A stretch of 64,000 bases of DNA from Bradyrhizobium sp. CCH5-F6 (GTDB taxonomy: Bacteria > Pseudomonadota > Alphaproteobacteria > Rhizobiales > Xanthobacteraceae): contig NZ_LSIC01000201.1 of NCBI RefSeq assembly GCF_001556045.1, positions 3,459-67,458 on the forward strand. The letters run 5' to 3'. The notes under the pieces are model-generated. The model did not search any database. It was not told the origin of the DNA and saw only the letters and a list, made by a program, of their open reading frames with translations. Positions 33,646 to 45,086 of this stretch are shown one piece after another. Made by a program: the position numbers and the translations under genes. Within the stretch, counting starts at the first letter, position 1, and each line of letters starts with the position of its first letter.

Positions 33646-34353
33646 TCACTCCCCATTCCACCCGCAAGCCCTGAGCTTTTCGTGCATATGCGGCGGGGCC
33701 GGCGCCACCACGCGGACCGGCTCCTTGTTCCGGGAGATCGGCACCACGATCTCGCGGGAATGCAGGTGCAGGCGCGGCTCGCCGAAGCGCGGGCCGTTGC
33801 CGTAAATGTTATCGCCGAAGATCGGCCAGCCGCTCGCGGACGCGTGCACGCGCAATTGATGGGTCCGGCCGGTGACGGGTTCCATGGCGAGCCACGTGAG
33901 GCCCTCGCCGCGGCCCATCACCTTCCAGTTGGTGACGGCCTTCTGCCCCTCCGGGTCCGGCTTCTGCCACCAGCCGCGCTCGGCATTGAGCCGGCCGAGC
34001 GGCATGTCGATGGTGCCTTCGTCCTCGGCAGGCCCGCCCTCGACCACGGTCCAGTAGGTCTTGCCGATCTTGCCGTGCTTGAAGAGGAGACCGAGCGAGG
34101 CGGTCGCCTTGCGATGGCGGCCGAGCACGAGGCAGCCGGAGGTATCCTTGTCGAGCCGATGGGCCAGCACCGGCGGTCGCGGCAGGCCGAATCGCAGCGC
34201 GTCGAAGGAATCCTCCAGATTGGCGCCGCCCTTGGGGCCGCGATGCACCGGCAGGCCGGCCGGCTTGTCGATGATCAGCATCAGCCCGTCGCGATGGAGC
34301 ACGCGCGACAAAATCTCCTCGGCGGTCAATTCGGGAACATCGAGCAATGGCAA
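33646..34353 (-). CDS. RluA-family RNA pseudouridine synthase
   Basis: 235 residues, catalytic domain only with no N-terminal S4 domain, as in RluA/YabO-type enzymes. The catalytic Asp is in LAHRLDKDTSGCLVLG (about residue 69). Other blocks are LMLIIDKPAGLPVHRGP, GKTYWTVVEGG and PVTGRTHQLRVHASASGWPI. The target could be 23S rRNA or tRNA; the length cannot decide. Divergent from ftsY with 41 bp between starts. Confidence 0.93.
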   Translation of the reverse strand: MPLLDVPELTAEEILSRVLHRDGLMLIIDKPAGLPVHRGPKGGANLEDSFDALRFGLPRPPVLAHRLDKDTSGCLVLGRHRKATASLGLLFKHGKIGKTYWTVVEGGPAEDEGTIDMPLGRLNAERGWWQKPDPEGQKAVTNWKVMGRGEGLTWLAMEPVTGRTHQLRVHASASGWPIFGDNIYGNGPRFGEPRLHLHSREIVVPISRNKEPVRVVAPAPPHMHEKLRACGWNGE

Positions 34354-34394
34354 GACTTTCGTTTAATCGCCGGAACGGCTAACACACGCCCGCC

Positions 34395-35339
34395 ATGAAC
34401 GATACCTCCGAAACCCCCAAGCTGAGCTGGTGGCGCCGCCTGTCCAACGGGCTGAAGCGCACCTCGTCCTCGCTCGGGACCGCGGTCGCCGACCTCGTCA
34501 CCAAGCGCAAGCTCGACCGCGCCATGCTCGACGACATCGAGGACGTGCTGCTGCGCGCCGATCTCGGCACGCAAGTCGCGGTCCGGATCGCGGAGGCCGT
34601 CGGCACGGGACGCTACGACAAGGCGATCTCGGCGGACGAGGTCAAGGACGTGGTCGCGACCGAGGTCGAGAAGGTGCTGTCGCCGGTGGCAAAGCCGCTC
34701 GAGATCGACGCGGCCAAGAAGCCATTCGTGATTCTGGTCGTCGGCGTCAACGGTTCCGGCAAGACCACCACCATCGGAAAGCTCTCGCAGAAATTCGCGT
34801 CCGAAGGCCGCAAGGTGATGCTCGCCGCCGGCGACACGTTTCGCGCAGCCGCGATCGAGCAGCTCAAGGTCTGGGGCGAGCGGACGAAGACGCCGGTCAT
34901 CGCCGGCGCGCAGGGATCGGATTCGGCGAGCCTTGCCTTCAACGCGCTGACCGCGGCGAAGGAGCAGAACACGGACGTGCTCCTGATCGACACCGCCGGC
35001 CGCTTGCAGAACAAGGCCGAGCTGATGAACGAGCTCGAGAAGGTCGTGCGCGTCATCCGCAAGGTGGACGCCACTGCGCCGCATGCGGTGCTGCTGGTGC
35101 TGGATGCCACCGTCGGCCAGAACGCGCTGTCGCAGGTCGAGGCCTTCCATCGCACCGCCGGGGTCACCGGGCTCGTCATGACCAAGCTCGACGGCACCGC
35201 CCGCGGCGGCATCCTGGTGGCGCTCGCGGAGAAATTCAAACTGCCGGTGCATTTCATCGGCGTCGGCGAAGGCGTCGACGATCTCGCGCCCTTCACCGCG
35301 CGCGACTTCGCCCGCGCCATCGCCGGAATCGAGTCATAG
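34395..35339 (+). CDS. ftsY: Signal recognition particle receptor FtsY
   Basis: 314 residues. N domain (about 20-105, SLGTAVADLVTKRKLDRAML), then the SRP GTPase: P-loop GVNGSGKTTTIGKLSQKF, DTFRAAAIEQL, DTAGRLQNKAELM, TKLDGTARGG and GVGEGVDDLAPF. The long acidic N-terminal A domain of enterobacterial FtsY is nearly absent, as usual in rhizobia. Partner of Ffh (25015-26562). Confidence 0.97.
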   Translation: MNDTSETPKLSWWRRLSNGLKRTSSSLGTAVADLVTKRKLDRAMLDDIEDVLLRADLGTQVAVRIAEAVGTGRYDKAISADEVKDVVATEVEKVLSPVAKPLEIDAAKKPFVILVVGVNGSGKTTTIGKLSQKFASEGRKVMLAAGDTFRAAAIEQLKVWGERTKTPVIAGAQGSDSASLAFNALTAAKEQNTDVLLIDTAGRLQNKAELMNELEKVVRVIRKVDATAPHAVLLVLDATVGQNALSQVEAFHRTAGVTGLVMTKLDGTARGGILVALAEKFKLPVHFIGVGEGVDDLAPFTARDFARAIAGIES

Positions 35340-35348
35340 GTTTCTTTC

Positions 35349-35468
35349 GTCATCCCCCGCGAAGGCGGGGGATCCAGTATTCCGAGGCGCCTGTGGTCTG
35401 CAACGAGCGGCACGGCGTACTGGATGCCCCGCCCCCCGTGCGCAATTGCGCACTAGGCGGGGCATGAC
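35349..35468. repeat. Intergenic palindromic repeat, family B
   Basis: Arms GTCATCCCCCGCGAAGGCGG and GGCGGGGCATGAC, with CCAGTATTCC/GGCGTACTGG and a GTGCGCAATTGCGCAC hairpin. Between ftsY and ispZ. Confidence 0.8.
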
Positions 35469-35486
35469 AGCAACAAAGGTCAGGTA

Positions 35487-36089
35487 ATGGACAAGACCCA
35501 GCCGCATCCACTGTTCAAGCTCGCGACCGAGCTCGGTCCGCTGCTCGTGTTCTTCTTCGTGAACGCGAAGTTCAACCTGTTCGCCGCGACCGGCGCCTTC
35601 ATGGTGGCGATCGCCGTCGCGATGGTGGCCTCCTACATGGTGACGCGCCACATCCCGATCATGGCGATCGTGACCGGCGTGGTCGTGCTGGTGTTCGGCA
35701 CGCTGACCCTGGTGCTGCACGACGAGACCTTCATCAAGGTCAAGCCGACCATCATCTACGGCCTGTTCGCCGCGATCCTCGGCGGCGGCCTGCTGTTCGG
35801 CCGGTCCTTCATCGCCGTGATGTTCGACCAGGTGTTCAATCTGACCCCTCAGGGCTGGCGTATCCTGACGCTGCGCTGGGCGCTGTTCTTCGCCGGCATG
35901 GCGGTGCTGAACGAGATCATCTGGCGCACCCAGAGCACGGACTTCTGGGTGAACTTCAAGGTGTTCGGCGTGACGACGCTCACCATGGCCTTCGCCATCG
36001 CCCAGTTGCCGCTGACCAAGCGCTATCACCTCGAGCCGGTATCGCTGGAGACCAGCGAGGCCGAGGCGGGGGATGTGAGCAAGGGGTAG
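35487..36089 (+). CDS. ispZ: Inner membrane-spanning protein YciB (septation protein A)
   Basis: 200 residues with five membrane helices. Family signatures are [64 protein letters not shown], and the C-terminal PLTKRY. YciB/IspZ proteins affect envelope integrity and septation in enterobacteria and Shigella. It follows ftsY in many Bradyrhizobium-like genomes; here a repeat lies between them. Confidence 0.94.
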   Translation: MDKTQPHPLFKLATELGPLLVFFFVNAKFNLFAATGAFMVAIAVAMVASYMVTRHIPIMAIVTGVVVLVFGTLTLVLHDETFIKVKPTIIYGLFAAILGGGLLFGRSFIAVMFDQVFNLTPQGWRILTLRWALFFAGMAVLNEIIWRTQSTDFWVNFKVFGVTTLTMAFAIAQLPLTKRYHLEPVSLETSEAEAGDVSKG

Positions 36090-36115
36090 GGCGAAGCCAC
36101 CCTCCGCATGCCGCT

Positions 36116-36217
36116 GTCATGCCCCGGCTTGACCGGGGCATCCAGTACGCCGCGGCTTCTCCGTGTTCCACTGATGTCTCTGGAATACTGGATCGCCCGA
36201 TCAAGTCGGGCGATGAC
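36116..36217. repeat. Intergenic palindromic repeat, family B
   Basis: Arms GTCATGCCCCGGCTTGACCG and CGATCAAGTCGGGCGATGAC; CCAGTACGCC and AATACTGGA inside. Between convergent ispZ and ccmG. Confidence 0.8.
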
Positions 36218-36245
36218 AGTTGGGTGTGTCGCACGAGCGCGGCGA

Positions 36246-36839
36246 TCAGCTCCCCGCCCCCAGCGCCTTCTCCATCTGCGGCAACAACACCTTCCGCAGA
36301 TTGTCCGGCGTGATCGGGCCGACCAGCTTGTAGACGATGGTGCCCTCGCGTCCGACGACGAACGTCTCCGGCACGCCGTAGACGCCCCATTCGATCGAGG
36401 CGCGGCCGTTCGTGTCCACGCCAACGCGGCTGAACGGGTTGCCGTAGCGCCCCAGGAAACGGCGCGCGTTGTCGGCGGCGTCCTTGTAGTTGATGCCGAC
36501 GACCTGGAAGCGCTTGTCCTTGGCGAACTCGGTCAGCAGCGGCGCCTCGTCATGGCACGGCACGCACCAGGACGCCCAGACGTTGACGAGAGTGACCTTG
36601 CCCTTGAACGCGGCGGGATCGAGCCCCGGCACCTGCGCATTGCCAGCCTGCAATCCCTCCAGCGGCGGCAGCAGCGTTTGCGGCGCCGGCCGACCGATCA
36701 ACGCGGAAGGAATTCGCGAGGGATCGCCGCTGCCGAGCCGGAACCAGAACAGCAGCGCAAGTCCGATGAAGGCGATCAGCGGCAGCACCATCAGGAAGGT
36801 GCGGCGCTGCGGTGGAGCGGAGCTCGACTGATCGCTCAT
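36246..36839 (-). CDS. ccmG: Thiol:disulfide interchange protein CcmG/DsbE
   Basis: 197 residues. One N-terminal membrane anchor ([18 protein letters not shown], about 16-33) and a periplasmic thioredoxin domain with active site WCVPC (Cys92, Cys95). The family acidic insertion and [15 protein letters not shown] follow. It reduces apocytochrome c haem-binding cysteines. The start overlaps the ccmD stop by 4 bp. It is the last of the ccm genes on this strand. Confidence 0.95.
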   Translation of the reverse strand: MSDQSSSAPPQRRTFLMVLPLIAFIGLALLFWFRLGSGDPSRIPSALIGRPAPQTLLPPLEGLQAGNAQVPGLDPAAFKGKVTLVNVWASWCVPCHDEAPLLTEFAKDKRFQVVGINYKDAADNARRFLGRYGNPFSRVGVDTNGRASIEWGVYGVPETFVVGREGTIVYKLVGPITPDNLRKVLLPQMEKALGAGS

Positions 36840-37015
36840 CGCAGCTCCGTCGCGCTGCGGCCGGAACGGCGCGTGATGCCGCGCTCCTCCAGCTCGCGCA
36901 GGCGCTGCGTCTGGCTGCGATAGTCGACCATGACCCAGCCGATCAGGATCGCGACCACGACGGCCGCCGCGGCATAGGACGTCACGATGAAAGAGGCGTA
37001 GGGACCGAGCGACAT
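36836..37015 (-). CDS. ccmD: Haem exporter protein CcmD
   Basis: 59 residues ([18 protein letters not shown]...). One membrane helix ([13 protein letters not shown], about 18-30) followed by a basic coiled C-terminus ([15 protein letters not shown]), the standard CcmD pattern with the conserved Tyr in VTSYA. Small but sure because it fills the exact space between ccmC (2 bp gap) and ccmG (ATGA overlap). CcmD helps release holo-CcmE from the CcmABC complex. Confidence 0.93.
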   Translation of the reverse strand: MSLGPYASFIVTSYAAAAVVVAILIGWVMVDYRSQTQRLRELEERGITRRSGRSATELR

Positions 37016-37017
37016 GA

Positions 37018-37803
37018 TCAAGCGGCCCCGACTTCGTTTGAAGCGTTGTCTCCACGCGAACCGCTTTCGCTCGCGAACGCGATGCGGCTTGCCTGCATCA
37101 TCTGCAGCGAGCGGACGCGGCGGCGCAAAATCTCGTTGCGCATCGCTGCCAGGTGCAGCGTGACGAACAGCAGCGTGAATGCGACCGCCATCACCAGCAG
37201 CGGAATCAGGAACGACTTGTCGAGGGCGGAGCCGCCCATGCGCATCACCGAGGCCGGCTGGTGCAGCGTGTTCCACCAGTCGACGGAGAACTTGATGATC
37301 GGCAGATTGATCGCGCCGACCAAGGTCAGCACCGCCGCCGCACGCGCTGCGCGCGAGGGATCGTCGACCGCGCGCCACAGCGCCATCAGGCCGAGATACA
37401 TCAGGAACAGGATCAGCACCGAGGTCAGCCGGGCATCCCATTCCCAATAGGTGCCCCACATCGGCCGGCCCCACAGCGATCCCGTGAGCAGGGCGAGGAA
37501 GGTGAAGGCGGCGCCGATGGGAGCAGCTGCCTTGGCGGCGACGTCGGCAAGCGGATGCCGCCACACCAGCGTGCCCAGCGAGGCGATGCTCATCACGCCC
37601 CACACGAACATCGACAGCCAGGCATTGGGCACGTGGATGAACATGATCTTGACGGTCGCGCCCTGCTGATAGTCGTCGGGCGCGAGCGCGGCCTGATAGA
37701 GACCGATCGCGAGCAGGATGACGGTCGCGGCCGCAAGCCACGGCAACACCCGCGCGGTCAGCGCGAGGAACCGGGTCGGGTTGGCGAGGTCGATCAGCGT
37801 CAT
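37018..37803 (-). CDS. ccmC: Haem exporter / CcmE haem-loading protein CcmC
   Basis: 261 residues, six membrane helices. The tryptophan-rich WWD motif is [20 protein letters not shown], with conserved histidines in MFIHVPNAW and WWNTLH that bracket haem. Places haem on CcmE in the periplasm. The C-terminal tail is longer than in E. coli ([14 protein letters not shown]...). 91 bp separate it from ccmB. Confidence 0.95.
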   Translation of the reverse strand: MTLIDLANPTRFLALTARVLPWLAAATVILLAIGLYQAALAPDDYQQGATVKIMFIHVPNAWLSMFVWGVMSIASLGTLVWRHPLADVAAKAAAPIGAAFTFLALLTGSLWGRPMWGTYWEWDARLTSVLILFLMYLGLMALWRAVDDPSRAARAAAVLTLVGAINLPIIKFSVDWWNTLHQPASVMRMGGSALDKSFLIPLLVMAVAFTLLFVTLHLAAMRNEILRRRVRSLQMMQASRIAFASESGSRGDNASNEVGAA

Positions 37804-37894
37804 GGTATCCTGATAATCACCGGGGGCCGCTCAGGCAATCAGCACGAAAGCCCGTCTCGAAAGTTGATCGGGGTCAAGGTCGGTCGAGCCCATC

Positions 37895-38494
37895 TCAATC
37901 GAGACCATGCCGCAGGCTCGCCGCTGCCGCGAACGGGCCGATCACGAAGCTGACCAGCGACAACGCGCACAGGATCGAGAACGGCGCGCCGAACGTCATG
38001 GGACCGACGATCACGGCCTGGGAGGCGGCAACCCCGAAGATCAGCACGGGAATCGACAGCGGCAGCACCAGCACGGCCATCAGCAGCCCGCCGCGGTGCA
38101 GCGTCACCGCAAGCGCCGCGCCGATCATGCCGGTGAAGGTCAGCGCCGGGGTGCCCGCCAGCAGCGTCAGCGGCAGGCCGGCGGCCAGCCAATGCGCCAG
38201 CGCCTTGGCGGCGCAGGCGAGTTCCAGCGGCGTCCGGCTCATCGTGATCAGGTCGAGCGAGCCGTCCTCGTGGTCGGCCATGAACAGCCGGTCGAGGGTC
38301 AGCAGGCTCGCCAGCAGCGCACCGAGCCACAGGATCGCCGGCCCCAGCCGCGACAGCAGCGCCAGATCCGGCCCCACCGCGAACGGCATCAGCACCACCA
38401 CGGTGAGGAAGAACAGCACGCCGATCAAGGCCCCGCCGCCGACGCGGAGAGCGATTTTGATGTCCCGGCGGATGAGGGCGGCAAGGGCGGTCAT
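37895..38494 (-). CDS. ccmB: Haem exporter membrane subunit CcmB, internally shortened
   Basis: 199 residues; the family is about 220. N-terminal LIRRDIKIALRVGGGALIG and C-terminal GGLLMAVLVLPLSIPVLIFG are normal. But GLPL is joined directly to TLLAGTPALTF near residue 109, where relatives have about 23 more residues forming most of a membrane helix. The frame is kept, so a protein is made, but with altered topology. CcmB with CcmA forms the ATP-driven complex that releases CcmE. ATG 38494 matches the family start; the open frame upstream is a palindromic repeat. Confidence 0.88.
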   Translation of the reverse strand: MTALAALIRRDIKIALRVGGGALIGVLFFLTVVVLMPFAVGPDLALLSRLGPAILWLGALLASLLTLDRLFMADHEDGSLDLITMSRTPLELACAAKALAHWLAAGLPLTLLAGTPALTFTGMIGAALAVTLHRGGLLMAVLVLPLSIPVLIFGVAASQAVIVGPMTFGAPFSILCALSLVSFVIGPFAAAASLRHGLD

Positions 38495-38528
38495 GGGGGG
38501 CTCCCATCGTCCCGCTGGCGCGACGCGC

Positions 38529-38646
38529 TCCCTCCCCCGCCTGCGGGGGAGGGTCGGGGAGAGGGTGCCTCGACAACGAAGATTCCCCCAGAGGAGAGAA
38601 CCCTCACCCGCGCCTTCGGCGCGGCCTCTCCCGCAAGCGGGAGAGG
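38529..38646. repeat. Palindromic repeat, family E, between ccmA and ccmB
   Basis: Left arm CTCCCTCCCCCGCCTGCGGG plus GGGGAGAGGGT; right arm AACCCTCACCCGCGCCTTCG and CTCTCCCGCAAGCGGGAGAG. It separates two genes that are normally tightly linked. Confidence 0.85.
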
Positions 38647-38702
38647 CGAGCACACCGCCAGAGCAGAGCTTGGCCGCTCGGAAAGCTGAGGGTGAGGCCG
38701 GC

Positions 38703-39305
38703 TCATGCCACACCCCCGATCCGAAGCTCCCGCGAATCAATGCCGAGCGGGCCATGGGTGGCCGCGATGATCAGCCCGCCGCGGTCGAGATGCTCCCGCA
38801 TCAGCCCGCCGAACATCGCTTGGCCGGCGACGTCCAGCGCGTTGGTCGGTTCGTCCAGCAGCCAGACCGGGCGGCGGACGGTCAGCAGGCGGGCCAGCGA
38901 GAGCCGGCGGCGCTGGCCGGCCGACAGGAACGCCGCTGGCAGATCGACGGCATGGGCGAGGCCGACGGTCGCAAGGCTGGCGGCGGGGTCGGTGGGCTCG
39001 CCGCCTAGAAAATCAGCCCAGAATGCCAGGTTTTCCGTCACGCTCAGCGCCGGCTTCAGGGCGTCGCGATGGCCGAGATAGTGGCACTGCTCCGGCAGCG
39101 TCAGTTCGCCGTCGCTCCCGTCCAGCGCAATCGTCCCGCCGGCGGGAACGAGCAGGCCCGCGATCAGCCGCAGCAGCGAGGTCTTGCCCGATCCGTTGCG
39201 ACCCACCACCGCCACGGCTTCGCCCGAGGCGGCCGCGAAATCGAGCCCGGCGAACACCTCGCGTCCGCCGCGCACGCATCGGAGCCCGTGACCGGAAAGC
39301 CGCAT
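38703..39305 (-). CDS. ccmA: Cytochrome c biogenesis ATP-binding protein CcmA
   Basis: 200 residues, ABC ATPase. Walker [13 protein letters not shown] (about 36-47), signature [15 protein letters not shown], Walker [13 protein letters not shown] and the H-loop ATHGPLG. The Ser-Ala-Gly-Gln form of the signature is typical of CcmA. ATG 39305 has GAGGCGAG just upstream; a TTG at 39329 would add eight residues. Divergent from acnA across a putative iron box. Confidence 0.95.
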   Translation of the reverse strand: MRLSGHGLRCVRGGREVFAGLDFAAASGEAVAVVGRNGSGKTSLLRLIAGLLVPAGGTIALDGSDGELTLPEQCHYLGHRDALKPALSVTENLAFWADFLGGEPTDPAASLATVGLAHAVDLPAAFLSAGQRRRLSLARLLTVRRPVWLLDEPTNALDVAGQAMFGGLMREHLDRGGLIIAATHGPLGIDSRELRIGGVA

Positions 39306-39416
39306 CTCGCCTCGTTTCAACCCGCTCAAAGCCGGGCCTCAGGAAATCTTGGGGTAGCGCATGGGAATTTTTGGCTCGCGAATTGCTGCGGCACGATTGT
39401 GGCTGTGGCGGCGCGG

Positions 39417-39431
39417 TTAGAAAGCTTCTAT
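39417..39431. promoter_or_regulatory. Putative Irr-binding iron control element (ICE)
   Basis: TTAGAA-AGC-TTCTAT, with perfect core arms TAGAA and TTCTA. It resembles the rhizobial Irr/ICE consensus of TTAGAA and TTCTAA around three bases. It lies 112 bp before the ccmA start and 116 bp before acnA, in the shared promoter region of a haem-handling operon and an iron-sulphur enzyme, both sensible Irr targets. Confidence 0.55.
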
Positions 39432-39546
39432 AAGCCCGGAACTACTTGATGCAGCAACTCAACCTGCCCCTGCAAGCGGCCCAGCCTGATACGCTGACGG
39501 TGTTAAAATACCCTGCCGGGTATAGCTAACAATTGGGATCTCCTCC

Positions 39547-42267
<2,721 letters not shown>

Positions 42268-42317
42268 GCGCGGATTTGTGAACGATGGCTCACTGCGAAG
42301 TGAGTAGAAGCCTCAAC

Positions 42318-42344
42318 GAAGGCGGCCTATCAAGGGCCGCCTTC
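42318..42344 (+). terminator. Likely acnA terminator hairpin
   Basis: Stem GAAGGCGGCC paired with GGCCGCCTTC around seven bases, 50 bp after the acnA stop. The T tract is weak, so it may need Rho or mainly protect the mRNA end. Confidence 0.6.
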
Positions 42345-42501
42345 GCGCGTTTGCGGTACGCTTCAGATGGGCCCGCCCGGCGGAAGACCTTCCCTTGGAC
42401 GGTCGCCTGGTCGGACGAACGTACCGCGCTCCGTAAGACTACGGTGACCATCAGGCGATAAGATCTCTCCTCCCACGAGCAACGGTGTGCGGCGTTTCGA
42501 C

Positions 42502-43278
42502 ATGACGACAATGACGGCTTCTCATCCGATTTCGCGCTGGTCCAGTACCCTCTGGTCGGGGGCTCTCGGCATCTGTGCCATCGTCGCCGTCGTCCGTCCT
42601 GTCCACGCCGATCCCCGCGCCGTGGTTGAGCTGTTTACCTCGCAGGGCTGCTCGTCCTGCCCGCCCGCCGACCAGATCATCGGCGATCTCTCGAAAGACC
42701 CGTCGATCATCGCGCTGAGCATGCCGATCGATTATTGGGATTACCTCGGCTGGAAAGACACGCTGGCGGACTCGCGCTTCTCTGCACGGCAGCGCGCCTA
42801 TTCGCGCATGCGCGGCGACCGCGAAGTTTACACGCCGCAGGTCGTCGTCAACGGCTCCACGCATGTCATCGGCAGCGATCGCGCCGGCATCGAGAACGCG
42901 ATCGGAAAAACCGACAAGGGCACTGGCGTGATGAGCGTGCCGGTGACGATGTCGCTCTCCGGCAAGCAGATCAACGTCTCGGTGGCCGCAAGCAAGGAGC
43001 CCGCGGCCTCGCGCGGTGAGGTCTGGATCTGCTCGATCTCCAAGTCGGTGCCGATCGCGATCACCCGCGGCGAGAATCGCGGACAGCAGGTCACCTATCA
43101 CAACGTGGTGCGCAACCTGCTCAAGGTCGGCGACTGGACCGGCCGTCCGGAAAGCTGGACGGTGCCGATCGAGAACCTCACGCGCGACGGCGTCGACGGC
43201 GCGGTGGTCTACGTCCAGGACGGCAGCCGGGAGAAGCCCGGCCCGATGCTGGGCGCGGCGTACACGTCGCTGCACTGA
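42502..43278 (+). CDS. DUF1223 thioredoxin-fold secreted protein
   Basis: 258 residues from ATG 42502 (GTG 42487 also possible). The signal peptide includes LWSGALGICAIVAVV with cleavage near VHA-DP. A thioredoxin-like domain follows with VVELFTSQGCSSCPPAD (CxxC), a cis-Pro region VYTPQVVVNG, and WDYLGWKDTLADSRF. The DUF1223 family is common in proteobacteria; a thiol-redox role in the periplasm is inferred from the motif. It stands alone after acnA. Confidence 0.87.
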   Translation: MTTMTASHPISRWSSTLWSGALGICAIVAVVRPVHADPRAVVELFTSQGCSSCPPADQIIGDLSKDPSIIALSMPIDYWDYLGWKDTLADSRFSARQRAYSRMRGDREVYTPQVVVNGSTHVIGSDRAGIENAIGKTDKGTGVMSVPVTMSLSGKQINVSVAASKEPAASRGEVWICSISKSVPIAITRGENRGQQVTYHNVVRNLLKVGDWTGRPESWTVPIENLTRDGVDGAVVYVQDGSREKPGPMLGAAYTSLH

Positions 43279-43378
43279 TTCGATTCTCTCGCCAGCATCG
43301 CACTCGCTCTTACCCTCATGGTGAGGAGGCGCGCCCTGGCTCGCGTCTCGAACCATGAAAGGCCCCTCCACGTGAGCC

Positions 43379-43436
43379 GGACATCATCCTTCGAGACACC
43401 GCGCAAGCGCGGGTCGCGCGGGATGATGAGAGAAGC
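43379..43436. repeat. Fragment of palindromic repeat family F
   Basis: CATCATCCTTCGAGACACCG and the partly complementary CGCGGGATGATGAG, a shortened copy of the inner repeat seen at 18100-18230. It lies in the 588-bp gap 43279-43866, which holds no convincing protein gene. Confidence 0.5.
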
Positions 43437-43487
43437 TTCAGGCTGACGAGAGGGAAAGCGCGCCGGCAGAAACATCCCGACACAGAC

Positions 43488-43516
43488 AAAAAAGGACCAA
43501 CTTGCGTTGGCCCTCC
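43488..43516 (-). terminator. Orphan intrinsic terminator, minus strand
   Basis: Nine-base-pair stem with one G-U pair, GCAA tetraloop and T6 tail. It has no matching T tract on the plus strand, so it serves a minus-strand transcript. Confidence 0.75.
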
Positions 43517-43780
43517 TTGCCGTGCGTACAGACCCGATCCTGTTCGACCCCGGGGGGCTGGGGGCTGAGGAATCCGGAACCGAAAGGACCGGGTCAACGC
43601 ACATGAGTCTTATCGCAATGCAGGGCGGCGGGCGCTTGGCGGAAAAGCGGCGACACTATGATTCCTGCTAACGATCCCGTGACGGTTTGCCGCGACAAAG
43701 TTCCACCATTGCGTGTGTCCTGGTTCGCCACCGATTCGACGGGTTGAACAAGGGGCCCCCTTGCAGTGCGTAACGGTTGG
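43490..43780 (-). ncRNA. Candidate small RNA ending in a strong terminator
   Basis: On the minus strand an intrinsic terminator (stem AGGGCCAAC/GTTGGTCCT, GCAA tetraloop, then six T; 43488-43516) ends a transcript, but no minus-strand gene lies upstream before the plus-strand DUF2794 gene. The preceding bases contain a C-rich stretch (CCCCCAGCCCCCCGGGG), like the anti-Shine-Dalgarno loops of rhizobial sRNAs. The 5' limit is not visible; 43780 is only an outer bound. Short ORFs in the region show no family features. Confidence 0.35.
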
Positions 43781-43866
43781 CGCAATCATGCGATTGTCAT
43801 GAACGCGGTTCCGGGGACGGTCTTCGCGGACGCGGGTCATTGGCGTGCGATGAGGAGGCGCTTCCC

Positions 43867-44238
43867 ATGGGTCTGATGTCGGAGGATGCCGAACCGAGCG
43901 AGCAGCGCGCGGCGGCGCGCCCCGCCGCGGCGAATGCACAGCCGAACCGGGTGACGTTCAACCGGCTCGAGCTGCACCGCATTCTCAACCTCTACGGCCG
44001 CATGGTCGCCGATGGCGAGTGGCGCGACTACGCCATCGACTTCCTGAAGGACCGCGCCGTGTTCTCGGTCTATCGCCGCGCTTCGGAAGTACCGATCTAC
44101 CGCATCGAGAAGGACCCGCGGCTCGCGCGCAAGCAGGGCATGTACAGCGTGATCTCGGCGACCGGCCTCATCCTGCGCCGCGGCCATGAGCTGGAGCGCG
44201 TGCTGCTGGTGATCGACCGGAAGCTGGCGGTGGTGTGA
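43867..44238 (+). CDS. DUF2794 domain protein
   Basis: 123 residues. Hydrophilic Ala/Pro-rich N-terminus, then the family domain: VTFNRLELHRILNLYGRMVADGEWRDYAIDFLKDRAVFSV..., with VPIYRIEKDPRLARKQGMY and VISATGLILRRGHELERVL. ATG 43867 has GAGGAGG about ten bases upstream; the frame opens earlier but without features. Conserved in alphaproteobacteria, function unknown. Cytoplasmic. Confidence 0.88.
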   Translation: MGLMSEDAEPSEQRAAARPAAANAQPNRVTFNRLELHRILNLYGRMVADGEWRDYAIDFLKDRAVFSVYRRASEVPIYRIEKDPRLARKQGMYSVISATGLILRRGHELERVLLVIDRKLAVV

Positions 44239-44243
44239 CGTTT

Positions 44244-44328
44244 GTAGCCCGGATGGAGCGCAGCGTAATCCGGGGCCGTATCCGCGGATAAACCCATCCC
44301 GGATTGCGCTGCGCTCCATCCGGGCTAC
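44244..44328. repeat. Intergenic palindromic repeat, family C
   Basis: Arms GTAGCCCGGATGGAGCGCAG and CTGCGCTCCATCCGGGCTAC; inner TATCCGCGGATA is itself a palindrome. It fills the space between two convergent genes. Confidence 0.85.
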
Positions 44329-44334
44329 GAGGCC

Positions 44335-44865
44335 CTACGTCCCCGGCACCGTGCTCGCGCCCTCGCCCAGGTCGCGCTGCATCATCACCGTATCCAGCCA
44401 GCGGCCGAATTTCAGCCCGACATTGGGATGCGTGCCGATCATCTTGAAGCCGCCCTTGGTGTGAACGCCGATCGAGCCCGCATTGGCGGAATCGCCGATC
44501 ACCGCGATCATCTGGCGGAAGCCGCGCGCCTCGCATTCGGCGATCAGCCGTTCCAGCAGCAGCGAGCCGACGCCGCGGCGGTGGAAGGAAGGATCGAGAT
44601 AGATCGAGTTCTCGACCGTGAAGCGATAGGCCGGCCGCGGCCGGTACGCGCCGGCATAGGCGTAGCCGGCCACGCGGCCGTCGAGCATGGCGACGAGATA
44701 GGGATAGCCGCCGTCGATCAGCGCGCGATACCGGCGCGTCATTTCAGTGAGGTCGGGCGGCTCCAGCTCGAACGTCGCGGTGCCCTCGCGGACGGCCTGC
44801 TGATAGATGGCGGTGATGGCGGGAAGGTCGGCCTCGGTCGTAGGCCTGATTTCGGGTGCGGACAT
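44335..44865 (-). CDS. GNAT acetyltransferase, phosphinothricin/methionine-sulfone type
   Basis: 176 residues. GNAT fold with acetyl-CoA-binding RRGVGSLLLERLI (about 103-115) and family blocks IRPTTEADLPAITAIYQQAV, GTATFELEPP, YPYLVAMLDGRVAGYAYAGAYRPRPAY and VENSIYLDP. Resembles the Pat/MnaT/YncA group that acetylates phosphinothricin, methionine sulfone or sulfoximine. ATG 44865 gives the exact family start; the frame upstream comes from a repeat. Confidence 0.9.
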   Translation of the reverse strand: MSAPEIRPTTEADLPAITAIYQQAVREGTATFELEPPDLTEMTRRYRALIDGGYPYLVAMLDGRVAGYAYAGAYRPRPAYRFTVENSIYLDPSFHRRGVGSLLLERLIAECEARGFRQMIAVIGDSANAGSIGVHTKGGFKMIGTHPNVGLKFGRWLDTVMMQRDLGEGASTVPGT

Positions 44866-44924
44866 GGCGGGGAAGATTAGAGTCTTCCCGCGGCGGCTGG
44901 AAGGGGCCAGGAGCCTCTCCGCGT

Positions 44925-45012
44925 CGTCATTGCGCCCGCAGCCAAGCAATCCAGAAATGCATCCGCGGAGGGACTCTGGATTGCTTCGTCGCAAGGGCTC
45001 CTCGCAATGACG
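44925..45012. repeat. Intergenic palindromic repeat, family A
   Basis: CGTCATTGCGCCCGC...AAGCAATCCAGA and CTCTGGATTGCTTCGTCGC...CTCGCAATGACG. Diverged copy of the 7018 repeat, between the GNAT gene and the terminator of the Bax-inhibitor gene. Confidence 0.8.
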
Positions 45013-45035
45013 AGGAGAGGCATAGTCCCACAAAC

Positions 45036-45060
45036 AAAAACCCCGGCCTTTCGGCCGGGG
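45036..45060 (-). terminator. Intrinsic terminator of the Bax inhibitor-1 gene
   Basis: Stem CCCCGGCC/GGCCGGGG with a four-base loop; five T follow on the minus strand. It lies 27 bp after the gene's stop. Confidence 0.9.
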
Positions 45061-45086
45061 TTCGTGTCGTTCTCTCAGTCTGGCGC

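Noticed and set aside
43594..43785. 63-codon minus-strand ORF in the DUF1223-DUF2794 gap
   Set aside because: No ribosome-binding site, domain or signal; region better explained as a possible sRNA.
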